A stretch of DNA of 64,000 bases from NCBI GenBank assembly GCA_023715865.1, contig JAMBOW010000004.1, positions 124,001 through 188,000 of the forward strand, read 5' to 3'. Below the pieces are notes generated by a model. The model had not been told where the DNA came from, ran no database searches, and was given only the letters and a program-made list of their open reading frames with translations. How positions within the stretch are numbered: position 1 is the first letter of the stretch; every line of letters starts with the position of its first letter. The position numbers and the translations under genes are program-made. The DNA is from Neobacillus mesonae. GTDB lineage: Bacteria; Bacillota; Bacilli; Paenibacillales; Paenibacillaceae. Shown piece by piece: positions 43,274-51,720 of the stretch.

Positions 43274-44602
43274 ATGAAAAGTAAGAAAAGACGGGGTTTC
43301 TTAACACTTATGCTGGGTATGGCAGTCATGCTGTCCGCCTGCGGCAGTGAATCGGGAGGAAGCACGGCAACAAATGCCGGTGCAGGCTCTGCAAGCGCAA
43401 GCGAAGGTACTGGAGAGAAAATACAGATCAAGTACTGGTACGCTTTTGGTGACAAAATCGAAGAGGCTAAGCAGGAGCTGGTTAAACGGTTCAATGAATC
43501 TCAGGATGAGATTGAAGTTATTGCCGAATACCAGGGGGGATACGACGATCTGCATGCCAAAGTACAGGCTGCCTTTGCGGCGGGTGATGCCCCAGCTGTA
43601 TCCGACCTAGAAATTGCATCAACGGGAACATTCGCAAGATACGGAATGCTGCAGGAGCTTGCTCCTTTTGCTGAGCAGGATGCAGAGGAAGTCCAAATGG
43701 ATGACTTTAACCCGGGTCTCATGGGTAATGCCTACGTTGACGATAAGCTGTACGGCCTTCCATTTATGCGCAGTACACCAATTATGTATATGAACGTAAC
43801 CTTGCTTGAAGAAGCCGGTCTTGATCCTGCTGGTCCAAAGAACTGGGAAGAGTTTGAAGAGTATGGACGCACGCTGAAAGAAAAAGGAATTGCACTCATG
43901 ACGATGCCGGTTGATATTTGGTTCTATGAAGGTCTTGTTGCCCAATCCGGCGGACAAGTTCTTGCAGACGACGGTAAATCTGCTCTATTTAACTCTCCTG
44001 AAGGGGTAGAACCCGTTGAGTTCTGGAAGAAGCTCGCTGATGAAGGTTTAATTAAAATCCCGGTTGGAGATGAAGCTGGAGCAACAGCAGACAAAGACTG
44101 GTCCAACCAGACCTCTGCTTTTAAATTCGGATCCACAGCAGGTGTATCAGGAGCGATTGAGATTTCTGAAGGAAACGGTTTTGAGTTCGATACAGCATTT
44201 ATGCCAGCAAACAAATCTTATGGAGTGCCTACAGGCGGATGTCAGCTTGTTATGACATCTAAGCTTAGCGAGGAAGAGCAGGCTGCAGCTTGGGAGTTCA
44301 TCAAATTCATGACAACAACAGAAAGCACGATCTATCAAAGTGAACATGTCGGTTATCTTCCTACTCGCTTGTCGGCTCTGGAGACAGAAGAAATGCAGTC
44401 CCTGTATAAGGAATATCCGCAATACAAAGTCGCTGTAGATCAGCTTGAATATGCAAGACCACGTCCTATGGAAACTGCTTATCCAGAAGTAGCTAAGATC
44501 ATGAAGAGTGCGATTGAAAAAACAATTCTTGATCCGAATGTCACACCACAGCAATCGCTTGATGAGGCTGCTGAGAAAGCAAACGCACTGCTCAGCAAAT
44601 AA
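43274..44602 (+). CDS. ugpB: Sugar/glycerol-3-phosphate ABC importer, solute-binding lipoprotein (UgpB-like)
   Basis: A lipoprotein signal with lipobox LSAC is followed by an extracellular solute-binding protein, family 1: IKYWYAFGDKIEEAKQELVKRFNES, LYGLPFMRSTPIMYMN, and CQLVMTSKLSEEEQAAAWEFIKFM. The real start is ATG 43274 with GGAGG close upstream; the longer frame upstream is not coding. The operon order SBP, ATPase, two permeases and the preceding GlpP leader point to glycerol-3-phosphate or a glycerophosphodiester rather than a sugar; this is inference. Confidence 0.9.
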   Translation: MKSKKRRGFLTLMLGMAVMLSACGSESGGSTATNAGAGSASASEGTGEKIQIKYWYAFGDKIEEAKQELVKRFNESQDEIEVIAEYQGGYDDLHAKVQAAFAAGDAPAVSDLEIASTGTFARYGMLQELAPFAEQDAEEVQMDDFNPGLMGNAYVDDKLYGLPFMRSTPIMYMNVTLLEEAGLDPAGPKNWEEFEEYGRTLKEKGIALMTMPVDIWFYEGLVAQSGGQVLADDGKSALFNSPEGVEPVEFWKKLADEGLIKIPVGDEAGATADKDWSNQTSAFKFGSTAGVSGAIEISEGNGFEFDTAFMPANKSYGVPTGGCQLVMTSKLSEEEQAAAWEFIKFMTTTESTIYQSEHVGYLPTRLSALETEEMQSLYKEYPQYKVAVDQLEYARPRPMETAYPEVAKIMKSAIEKTILDPNVTPQQSLDEAAEKANALLSK

Positions 44603-44619
44603 ACAGGAGGTGGCTCTAG

Positions 44620-45723
44620 ATGGGCAGAATCGAGCTGAAAGGAATCAGCAAGTTTTTTAAGGATGAAGAGGTTATCAAGGATTTGGATTTGACGATTCGG
44701 GACGGTTCCTTTACCGTCCTCGTCGGACCCTCGGGCTGCGGTAAATCGACGACGCTTCGTATGATTGCCGGTCTGGATGAGCAGACAAAGGGCGAAATTT
44801 GGATTGACGACCAATGTGTAAACGGGGTTGCACCGGGGAATCGTGACGTGGCCATGGTATTTCAAAACTATGCCTTGTATCCGACGATGAATGTTTATGA
44901 CAATATTGAGTTTGGCCTGGTTAATCGGAAGGTTCCTAAAAAGGAACGGGAGAAGCTCATTAAGGACATTGCCGAAATCGTGGGACTCAGCGATTACATG
45001 AAGAAAAAGCCGGAAATGCTGTCCGGTGGTCAACGGCAGCGGGTAGCGCTTGCTCGCGCAATGGTTAAACAGCCGCAAGTCTTTATATTGGATGAACCGC
45101 TCTCGAACCTTGATGCGAAGCTGCGTCACCAGATGCGGACAGAGCTGATCCAGCTGCATAAACGGCTTGGTACTACCTTTGTATATGTTACGCATGACCA
45201 GGTGGAAGCAATGTCCATGGGTGATGAGATCGTCATCATGAACAAGGGGGTTATTCAGCAGGCAGCATCGCCGATGACACTGTACAATGATCCGGCGAAT
45301 GTATTTGCTGCCCAGTTCATTGGAACTCCGGCTATGAACGTCCTCCCTTATAAAGGTCTCAAGCTCCATTCGGCACAAGGAAAATCGCAGGATATTATCA
45401 ACTTTGGATTCCGTCCGGAGCATGCCCGAATGAACCCGGCTGGTACGTCTGAAGGCTTGCTGCTTACAGGGGAAATACTGACCCGTGAGAGTCTGGGAGC
45501 AGAAAATATTTATCAGATCCAGTCACCATTCGGCATGTTCTCGGTTAAAACATTCCTTGAACCGCTCACGTCTGAGAACACAGTATCTGTGATGGTTCCG
45601 TATGATCGGCTCTACTATTTTAATGCCGAAGGCCAAAGACTTAAGCAGTATGAAGTCAGACAAGGAGAAGAAGCAGCCCAGCTTCATTCTCCAGATTTGA
45701 TATCGGTAGGCGGAGGGCTGTAG
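44620..45723 (+). CDS. ugpC: ABC importer ATPase, UgpC/MalK type
   Basis: The ATPase domain has GPSGCGKST, FQNYALYPTMNVYDN, LSGGQRQRVALARA and VFILDEPLSNLDAKLR, characteristic of CUT1 importers. Residues from about 235 on form the TOBE/OB regulatory domain of MalK-type ATPases (FIGTPAMNVLP, FGFRPEHARM). AGGAGG precedes the ATG. It follows the binding protein gene by 17 bases and the permease begins right after its stop. Confidence 0.92.
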   Translation: MGRIELKGISKFFKDEEVIKDLDLTIRDGSFTVLVGPSGCGKSTTLRMIAGLDEQTKGEIWIDDQCVNGVAPGNRDVAMVFQNYALYPTMNVYDNIEFGLVNRKVPKKEREKLIKDIAEIVGLSDYMKKKPEMLSGGQRQRVALARAMVKQPQVFILDEPLSNLDAKLRHQMRTELIQLHKRLGTTFVYVTHDQVEAMSMGDEIVIMNKGVIQQAASPMTLYNDPANVFAAQFIGTPAMNVLPYKGLKLHSAQGKSQDIINFGFRPEHARMNPAGTSEGLLLTGEILTRESLGAENIYQIQSPFGMFSVKTFLEPLTSENTVSVMVPYDRLYYFNAEGQRLKQYEVRQGEEAAQLHSPDLISVGGGL

Positions 45724-45724
45724 C

Positions 45725-46603
45725 ATGACATCTCGCATCTGGGAAAAGCTTAAACCTTATGGAATGATATCGCCTTCTCTCGTTATCTTTGGCGTATTCT
45801 TTCTCTATCCGATCTTTTACATGATCTATCTTAGTTTTTTTGAATGGAATTTTGTCAGTCCGACGAAGAATTATGTAGGTCTGCAAAATTTTTCGGATCT
45901 TTTGACGGATTCTGAGTTCATGCAGGTACTTCTTAATACGACAATTTATACCTTTGCTACTGTTGCGCTTACACTCAGCATTTCATTGTTGATCGCCCTC
46001 TGGCTTAACCGGTCAGGTTTGTTCTACGGCTTTGTACAGGGAGCGATCTTCAGTCCGCATATCATTTCACTCGTATCCATCTCCCTTCTCTGGAGCTGGC
46101 TGATGGATCCTGAATACGGCCTGCTTAATTGGGTAATCGGGCTGTTCGGGATCGCGCCGCTGGATTGGTTGGCTCATCCGGACACCTCTCTGATGTCTCT
46201 GATCTTGGTGGCAGTATGGAAGGGCATTGGTTTTAATACGCTTGTCTTTATCGCGGGACTGCAGAGTATTCCGCCAAGTATATATGAAGCTGCTGCACTT
46301 GATCGCTCTAAGCCGCTGCGGACGTTCCGGAAGCTCACGCTGCCGATGCTGTCCCCGACGCTGTTCTTTCTTGCGATCATGAGCATGATTGGATCTTTTC
46401 AAGTATTTGAGACTATTTCGATCATGACTCAGGGCGGACCGGTCAATTCGACGAACACTCTCGTTTATTACATTTATGAATACGGCTTCCGTTTCTTTAA
46501 GATTGGTTACGCTTCTGCAGCGGGTGTTATTCTGCTTGTCATTGTAGGTGTGCTTACCATTATTTATTTCCGTATGCTATCAAAACGTGTCCATTACAGG
46601 TAA
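45725..46603 (+). CDS. ugpA: ABC importer permease, UgpA-like
   Basis: Six membrane helices with a short cytoplasmic N-terminus, and the EAA loop EAAALDRSKPLRTFRKLTLPMLSPTLFF near residue 185, are those of a CUT1 first permease. ATG starts one base after the ugpC stop. Pairs with the following permease to form the channel. Confidence 0.9.
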   Translation: MTSRIWEKLKPYGMISPSLVIFGVFFLYPIFYMIYLSFFEWNFVSPTKNYVGLQNFSDLLTDSEFMQVLLNTTIYTFATVALTLSISLLIALWLNRSGLFYGFVQGAIFSPHIISLVSISLLWSWLMDPEYGLLNWVIGLFGIAPLDWLAHPDTSLMSLILVAVWKGIGFNTLVFIAGLQSIPPSIYEAAALDRSKPLRTFRKLTLPMLSPTLFFLAIMSMIGSFQVFETISIMTQGGPVNSTNTLVYYIYEYGFRFFKIGYASAAGVILLVIVGVLTIIYFRMLSKRVHYR

Positions 46604-46626
46604 GCACAGGAAGGAGAGACAATTAA

Positions 46627-47529
46627 GTGAATGCTATAGATCCTACAGCTAGGGCGCGAGAGAACTCGCAGGGAAAAGCACGACAAGAGTCATGGAGCGG
46701 TCTTAAGGCAATGAACAGCGTCCTGAAGGTGGTAAATATAATCGGTATGCTGATTCTGGTCTTGATCTTTGCGCTGCCTTTCGCGTGGATGATTTCGACT
46801 TCTCTCAAAACGCTGCCTGAGACGATGATTTTTCCTCCGGAGTGGATTCCGAATAATCCGCAGTGGCAGAACTTTGTCCAAGCTTGGAATTCAGGACCGT
46901 TTCTCCACTATTTTATGAACAGTCTATTAATCGCAGTCGGGATTCTTATTCTTCAAATGCTGACCATTATCCCCGCGGCTTACGCGTTTGCCAGATTTCA
47001 GTTTAAGGGGTCAGGGCTGCTGTTCGGACTCGTCATGGTCACCTTGATGATTCCATCCCAGCTCATCTTTCTGCCGGTTTATCTGCAGCTCAGCTCCTGG
47101 AATATGCTGAATACTCATCTGGGCTTGATCCTTCCCTTTGCTTCCAGTGCCTTCGGTATCTTCCTGCTTCGCCAGTCCTTTAAGCAGGTGCCGGAGGAGC
47201 TTATTGAGGCAGCAAGACTGGATAAGGCTAAGGAATGGAAGATTATGTGGAAGCTGATGATTCCCATGGCGCGTCCTGCGCTGATTACAATCGCTTTATT
47301 TAGCTTTATCAGCCATTGGAACGATTATTTCTGGCCGCTCGTCATGACGACGAACGAAACGGCAAGAACTCTACCGCTTGGAATTGCTAAGATTCGTCAG
47401 ACAGAGGGAGTGGCTACTTGGAACATTCTCATGGCAGCGAACCTCATTCTTGTTCTGCCGATTCTGGTTGTCTTCTTCTTCGCTCAGCGCTCGATCATCA
47501 AGGCGTTTGTGTATAATGGAGTGAAGTAA
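46627..47529 (+). CDS. ugpE: ABC importer permease, UgpE-like
   Basis: The second CUT1 permease: six helices and the EAA loop EAARLDKAKEWKIMWKLMIPMARPALITI near residue 195. A 35-residue polar N-terminal leader precedes the first helix. GTG start with GGAGAG upstream, 23 bases after ugpA. A strong terminator follows and ends the operon. Confidence 0.9.
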   Translation: MNAIDPTARARENSQGKARQESWSGLKAMNSVLKVVNIIGMLILVLIFALPFAWMISTSLKTLPETMIFPPEWIPNNPQWQNFVQAWNSGPFLHYFMNSLLIAVGILILQMLTIIPAAYAFARFQFKGSGLLFGLVMVTLMIPSQLIFLPVYLQLSSWNMLNTHLGLILPFASSAFGIFLLRQSFKQVPEELIEAARLDKAKEWKIMWKLMIPMARPALITIALFSFISHWNDYFWPLVMTTNETARTLPLGIAKIRQTEGVATWNILMAANLILVLPILVVFFFAQRSIIKAFVYNGVK

Positions 47530-47551
47530 TCAATTCAAGTGTTTATTACCA

Positions 47552-47580
47552 AAAAAGTCCGGCTGCCAGCCGGACTTTTT
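47552..47580 (+). terminator. Intrinsic terminator
   Basis: AAAAAGTCCGGCT (47552-47564) / AGCCGGACTTTTT (47568-47580) ends the importer operon. Confidence 0.85.
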
Positions 47581-47716
47581 GTATTCGATACTAAGGTCAA
47601 AAGTCGGTTATAGGATGATATAATAGATTTTATTATGATTGCAGTGTGTACACTTTGAATATGCTCGATTAAAGTTATTGTGTAAGGGTATACTTTCTTG
47701 AGGGGAGAGGCAGGAT

Positions 47717-48103
47717 TTGAATCATAGGATTGAGCATTATAATAACGGTATAGAGGCAGCTTCATCCTCTAGTGAGAAAAAAGTTTATAATAAATTAGTT
47801 CGTGACCGAATTCCGGAAATCATCGCTGCTAAAGGCGGCTCTAGCACTATCAGCGTGCTTGATGAAGAAGCGTTTAAAGAAGCACTGCGAGTAAAACTTA
47901 CGGAAGAGCTTGAAGAGTACTTTGCTGCAGAAGATGATGAAAGCGCCCTCTTAGAGCTGGCGGATGTAATTGAAGTCATTCGAGCATTATCCAAAGTCCA
48001 TGGTTCAACACCTGAGGGATTGGAGAATAAGAGAGTGGACAAGCTGAATAAAAACGGTGGTTTTGAAGATCGGGTATTTCTTATCGATTCCAGCGATGCT
48101 TAG
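47717..48103 (+). CDS. MazG/PRA-PH-like nucleoside triphosphate pyrophosphohydrolase
   Basis: The MazG-like helical core reads YNKLVRDRIPEIIAAKGG, LTEELEEYFAAEDDESALLELADVIEVIRAL; the paired EExxE and ExxD motifs carry the magnesium ligands. The VRDRIP opening is typical of the short phosphoribosyl-ATP pyrophosphohydrolase-like proteins of Bacillales. TTG start behind AGGGGAGAGG. The first 20 residues are polar and variable. A stand-alone housekeeping-type enzyme of unknown substrate. Confidence 0.85.
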   Translation: MNHRIEHYNNGIEAASSSSEKKVYNKLVRDRIPEIIAAKGGSSTISVLDEEAFKEALRVKLTEELEEYFAAEDDESALLELADVIEVIRALSKVHGSTPEGLENKRVDKLNKNGGFEDRVFLIDSSDA

Positions 48104-48154
48104 CGCGATATGAGAAACTAACTTTTCGATTATAGTCAGGAGGTGATTTAGATA

Positions 48155-48403
48155 CTGAATCCGGACAAAATCAAGAAAAAGCGGAATAAGAAACTTGTAC
48201 AGCTTGAAGGACTGCTGACGATCATTGCATTTATTCTGTTGATCGTTGCTTTTGTCAATCCGGTCATTTCACTTGGATGGTTTTTTATCACGATGGCAGT
48301 AGTGTACATTATTCGATTTATAGATCTTAAAACATGGATATCTGCTGTATCTTTCATTCTTCTTCTAGCGGTTGCAGCTGTTTTATTTATTTTTGGAAGC
48401 TAA
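48155..48403 (+). CDS. Small membrane protein with a non-ATG start
   Basis: An open frame of about 82 codons gives NPDKIKKKRNKKLVQLEGLL then three hydrophobic helices ending VAAVLFIFGS. It has no ATG, GTG or TTG start: TAG at 48149, ATA at 48152 and CTG at 48155 are the only candidates. AGGAGGTGAT (48138-48147) matches the 16S anti-SD over ten bases, at 8 bases from ATA and 11 from CTG. The strong site and clean helices argue for a real gene, with either CTG initiation or an ATG mutated to ATA. Function unknown; it follows the MazG-like gene by 51 bases. Confidence 0.65.
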   Translation: MNPDKIKKKRNKKLVQLEGLLTIIAFILLIVAFVNPVISLGWFFITMAVVYIIRFIDLKTWISAVSFILLLAVAAVLFIFGS

Positions 48404-48437
48404 CAGCTAAGTCATACAAGAACGAAATATGCAGCAA

Positions 48438-48480
48438 AAAAAGGCGATACCCTTTGATGATTTCGGGAATCGCCTTTTTT
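48438..48480. terminator. Bidirectional terminator
   Basis: AAAAAGGCGATACCC (48438-48452) pairs with GGGAATCGCCTTTTTT (48465-48480), small mismatch, between convergent small genes. Confidence 0.8.
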
Positions 48481-48487
48481 GTATGTT

Positions 48488-48685
48488 TTAGACCGGTATA
48501 GGTACGAGTGTAGAGCAGTGTTTGATTTCGTTAAAGGGAACTGTGACGATTCCCCCGGAATACTTTAATCGAAGCTTCATTTGGCCCATATTTAAACTTA
48601 CGATACCGGAATAAGTGGACCCGTCCGTCAGGGAAAGATGTACATTGTATCTTTTACGCTCGGCTCTTCGTAGTTCTTGAATCAT
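48488..48685 (-). CDS. Small beta-rich protein, weakly Sm-like
   Basis: The 65-residue product RYNVHLSLTDGSTYSGIVSL, with following LKYSGGIVTVPFNEIKHC, alternates short strands and has the shape of a minimal Sm/SH3-like barrel: LTDGxxYxGxV followed by a second strand pair. I do not recognise a named family. ATG with GGAGGA 6 bases upstream. It shares a terminator with the converging membrane gene. No partner is near. Confidence 0.6.
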   Translation of the reverse strand: MIQELRRAERKRYNVHLSLTDGSTYSGIVSLNMGQMKLRLKYSGGIVTVPFNEIKHCSTLVPIPV

Positions 48686-48859
48686 ATGGATTCCTCCGTT
48701 CGCTCATACTTTAGTTCATAATAACTATGTCGGTAGAAGGGAGAGAAAAATGAAGACCTTTATTTGAAATCGCTTACTTTACATTAAAGCATTTTCGTCT
48801 CTATGAATCATTATGACAAAAGTCCTAAATATTATACTTAAGTATTAAAACAGTAAAAC

Positions 48860-48889
48860 AAAAATCCCCTTCTAAGAAGAAGGGGATTT
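48860..48889 (-). terminator. Intrinsic terminator (minus strand)
   Basis: AAATCCCCTTCT and AAGAAGGGGATTT form the stem downstream of the deacetylase gene; T residues follow on the minus strand. Confidence 0.8.
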
Positions 48890-48913
48890 ATACTCATGAT
48901 CGTATAACTATCT

Positions 48914-49720
48914 CTAGAATAAAGTTGTGGTGCATCCACCGGGAATCTCAACAGGCTGCTCATCGAGCAGGACCCATACGCTCATGGCAGAAGGGTTATA
49001 AACAAGATGCTGATCTGCTGAGAATCTAAGGCTTTTATAAGCGTTTACATAATCAACGATCTCCATATTCGTTACATACCAAATGTCCTCACGTCTGCCT
49101 ATAAACTCACAAAATTGTTCGATAACCTCCCAATTTCCCTGCTCGTCAAATTCGTAGCTGTGACCCCAGACATACAACAGATTGATGTTCTTACGAGGAA
49201 GTGAAACGAAGGTTTCCGCATGCTGCATAAGGTTCTGATTATGATGACAGGTTGCCTTCCACTCAAGGAAATTTTCCGGAAGATGGTATCGACCCGTCGT
49301 TTGTACGACACGTGCATATTCAATCCCAAACACAGGCAGCATCTCAATAATTTCTTGATTGTAAGAGCCGTTAGGATAGGACATGCCTCTTACTGGATAA
49401 CCGAACAGCTTCTCCAGGTTTTTGCGGTCCTCCATAATCTCGTAGAGAACCTGTTCTCTTGGACAGCGAGCGATAGAAGGATGGGTGACCGTATGTACAG
49501 AAACCTCATGACCTTGATACACTTCGAGCGCTTCTTCTTCGCTAAGGCGGGTACGGTATCTCGTATCGCTGAACATCCCTGAATTAATGTGAAATGTTCC
49601 CTTGATGCCATGCTCGTTAAAAATAGCTGCAAGCCTTCTGTCAGCGAGGACACCATCGTCATAGCTCATGGTCAAGGCTTTCAGTTTACCTTCCGGATAA
49701 CAGCTGAGAATTTTAGGCAT
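48914..49720 (-). CDS. Cytoplasmic polysaccharide deacetylase-like protein
   Basis: NodB-type fold without a signal peptide or membrane helix: the catalytic TFDDG is replaced by SYDDG (MSYDDG), the metal-binding pair reads HTVTHPS, and MSYPNGSYN resembles the RAPFG region. About 268 residues after starting at ATG 49720, which follows AAAGGAG by 10 bases. Substrate unknown; some relatives act on hydantoin or sugar-linked substrates inside the cell. The first motif difference warns against assuming chitin or peptidoglycan. Confidence 0.85.
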   Translation of the reverse strand: MPKILSCYPEGKLKALTMSYDDGVLADRRLAAIFNEHGIKGTFHINSGMFSDTRYRTRLSEEEALEVYQGHEVSVHTVTHPSIARCPREQVLYEIMEDRKNLEKLFGYPVRGMSYPNGSYNQEIIEMLPVFGIEYARVVQTTGRYHLPENFLEWKATCHHNQNLMQHAETFVSLPRKNINLLYVWGHSYEFDEQGNWEVIEQFCEFIGRREDIWYVTNMEIVDYVNAYKSLRFSADQHLVYNPSAMSVWVLLDEQPVEIPGGCTTTLF

Positions 49721-49864
49721 GCGTACAGATCTCCTTTTCTCAAATATGGAATTAACCTCTAAAGTGTAACATACAAACCATTTGAGAATTACAAATATTG
49801 GTTTAAAATAATGGAGACCAAGTGGCGGTTTGAATGATGCTGAGTGCGTCAGGAGGCGACCGAA

Positions 49865-50461
49865 ATGAAAAAGTGGCAAGCTGTTCGTGTATGTATTAGT
49901 GTGATCGCTTTAGTCACAGCGGGGATGCTTATTCATCAGGTGAGGAGCTTCTCTATTGCGGAAGATGACCTGGAGAAACACATGACTGATCAAGTCAGCG
50001 GATGGATCACGGAGACTAAGATTGAGCTTACAAGTGACGTGGGTAATTATAAACTTTACTTCTTTTCAGTAGAAGAAGGGAAGGAGGCAGACGTTAATCC
50101 AAAGATCGGCGTTGCATTCTACGAAAAAGGCTGGTTAGGTAATAACTACCGTTATGATGGAATAGGTGTCAGCACGAATACGTTTGATAGTTATTTATTT
50201 GAAGCAGTTACCGGATACAATAAAGGAAATTTTCTCGTTGTATACGGAAGGAATCCTTCGGAAACAAAGGTGTTTGAGCGGTTTAGAGTACAGTTTCATG
50301 AGGAGACATTTGCTAACAATTTGCCAAAGAAAGAGTACTTTATGGAAGTATTCCCGGTTACACATTACTCTGAAGAAAGCTTTAACTCCAGCATCAGTTT
50401 TGAGACAGAGGACCTTAATGTTGAATCCTATCCTCTCTTTATAACCTCCAAGATGAAGTAA
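49865..50461 (+). CDS. Hypothetical single-pass extracytoplasmic protein
   Basis: A short basic N-terminus and one hydrophobic helix (residues 7-27) lead to a soluble domain of about 170 residues, rich in aromatic residues and alternating strands; an exported signal-anchored protein is expected. I do not recognise the family. ATG 49865 with AGGAGG 8 bases upstream is used; the frame from 49844 starts inside the preceding untranslated stretch. It converges with the mannitol operon across a shared terminator. Confidence 0.6.
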   Translation: MKKWQAVRVCISVIALVTAGMLIHQVRSFSIAEDDLEKHMTDQVSGWITETKIELTSDVGNYKLYFFSVEEGKEADVNPKIGVAFYEKGWLGNNYRYDGIGVSTNTFDSYLFEAVTGYNKGNFLVVYGRNPSETKVFERFRVQFHEETFANNLPKKEYFMEVFPVTHYSEESFNSSISFETEDLNVESYPLFITSKMK

Positions 50462-50508
50462 CAAGCGGTATATTGATTTAGTATGAGGGAATACCATATC
50501 GTTGAAAT

Positions 50509-50550
50509 AAAAAAGCCCCTGAATTTTATAAAATTCAGAGGGCTTTTTTT
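50509..50550. terminator. Bidirectional terminator
   Basis: AAAAAAGCCC pairs with GGGCTTTTTTT around an inner GAATTTTATAAAATTC palindrome. It ends both the plus-strand gene and the mtl operon. Confidence 0.85.
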
Positions 50551-50557
50551 ACTTTAA

Positions 50558-51703
50558 TTATTTGGATTGTGCAGCGTATTTCTCGCTGATGCTGCGATGA
50601 TCTTCGCTGCCTGCAGCAAAGCCTGTTACTTCGGCAATGACAACTTCAATGCCCTTAGCCTTAATTTGACCCTGCAGATCAGCGGATTGCGGATCTTGCG
50701 GATTGTCATAATGGAAGGCTGCAGCAATACCGGTAAGCAGAGCATCATGCTTAAGGCCGTATTCGATGGCCATGTTTGCCGGTCCTACAAGACGATCAGC
50801 TGGGCCAAGCTTGCGAAGCGGTTCACGTCCAACGCGAATGACTTCATCACGAATATAAGGATTTTTGAAGCGTTTTTCGATTTTGTCGATGTATTTGTAA
50901 TGCTCATCTTTATCGAAGCCGTGCTTCTTAATTAGAGCCTCACCGCTCTCTTCCATGGCTTGACGAACAACGCTGCGAATTGCTTCATTGTTAATGCCTT
51001 GCTCAATAGTCTCGATACCTTCCAGGAAGCCGAGATAGGCAGTGATGGCATGTCCCGTATTCAAAGTGAACAGCTTGCGCTGTACATAAGCGATCAGATT
51101 ATCTGTCAGCTTCATCCCTGGAATATTTGGTGTATCCCCTTTGAGGGACGGTTCCTCAACAATCCATTCATAGAAGGACTCTACGCCGACATCCAGAATG
51201 TTCTCTCCTTGGTATGGAGGGACGATCCGGTCTACAGAGCAGTTCGCAAAGCCAACATTTTGATCGGCGTATGCTTTGCTGTCATCTGAAAGGTGAGAGT
51301 AAACCTGCTCTTTCAAATGGCTGCTGGCGCCGACCATGTTCTCGCAAGCGATAATATTAAGCGTACCTTTATTCGAAGCTTTGCGAGCTTCAATTCCTGC
51401 GGCAATAGTGGAAGCAATGATCTTCAATACATTAGGTCCAACCGCTGTTGTAATGATATCCGCCTCTTCAATGGTGCTAACAATATCAGACCCGTTAGAG
51501 AGCACTCCAGATACATTAGTAATTGTCTCTTGCCTTTGCTCCAGATCCAGGATATGAATCTGATAGCTCTTTTTGTTATTCAGCTCATTAATCATTTCTT
51601 CGTTAATATCGGCAAAAACGACATGATAATCTGCTTGGGAGAGAAGGGCGCCGATAAAGCCGCGCCCAATGTTGCCTGCCCCAAATTGTATTGCTTTTTT
51701 CAT
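50558..51703 (-). CDS. mtlD: Mannitol-1-phosphate 5-dehydrogenase
   Basis: The NAD-binding loop FGAGNIGRGFIGALLSQADYHVVFADIN opens the protein, and the family motifs ACENMVGASSHLKEQV and KLFTLNTGHAITAYLG with the catalytic lysine and histidine region follow. It oxidises mannitol-1-phosphate to fructose-6-phosphate. About 381 residues, normal length. ATG 51703 follows AAAGGCGGG; it lies 17 bases after mtlA in the operon. Confidence 0.95.
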   Translation of the reverse strand: MKKAIQFGAGNIGRGFIGALLSQADYHVVFADINEEMINELNNKKSYQIHILDLEQRQETITNVSGVLSNGSDIVSTIEEADIITTAVGPNVLKIIASTIAAGIEARKASNKGTLNIIACENMVGASSHLKEQVYSHLSDDSKAYADQNVGFANCSVDRIVPPYQGENILDVGVESFYEWIVEEPSLKGDTPNIPGMKLTDNLIAYVQRKLFTLNTGHAITAYLGFLEGIETIEQGINNEAIRSVVRQAMEESGEALIKKHGFDKDEHYKYIDKIEKRFKNPYIRDEVIRVGREPLRKLGPADRLVGPANMAIEYGLKHDALLTGIAAAFHYDNPQDPQSADLQGQIKAKGIEVVIAEVTGFAAGSEDHRSISEKYAAQSK

Positions 51704-51720
51704 TGTAATTCCCGCCTTTC

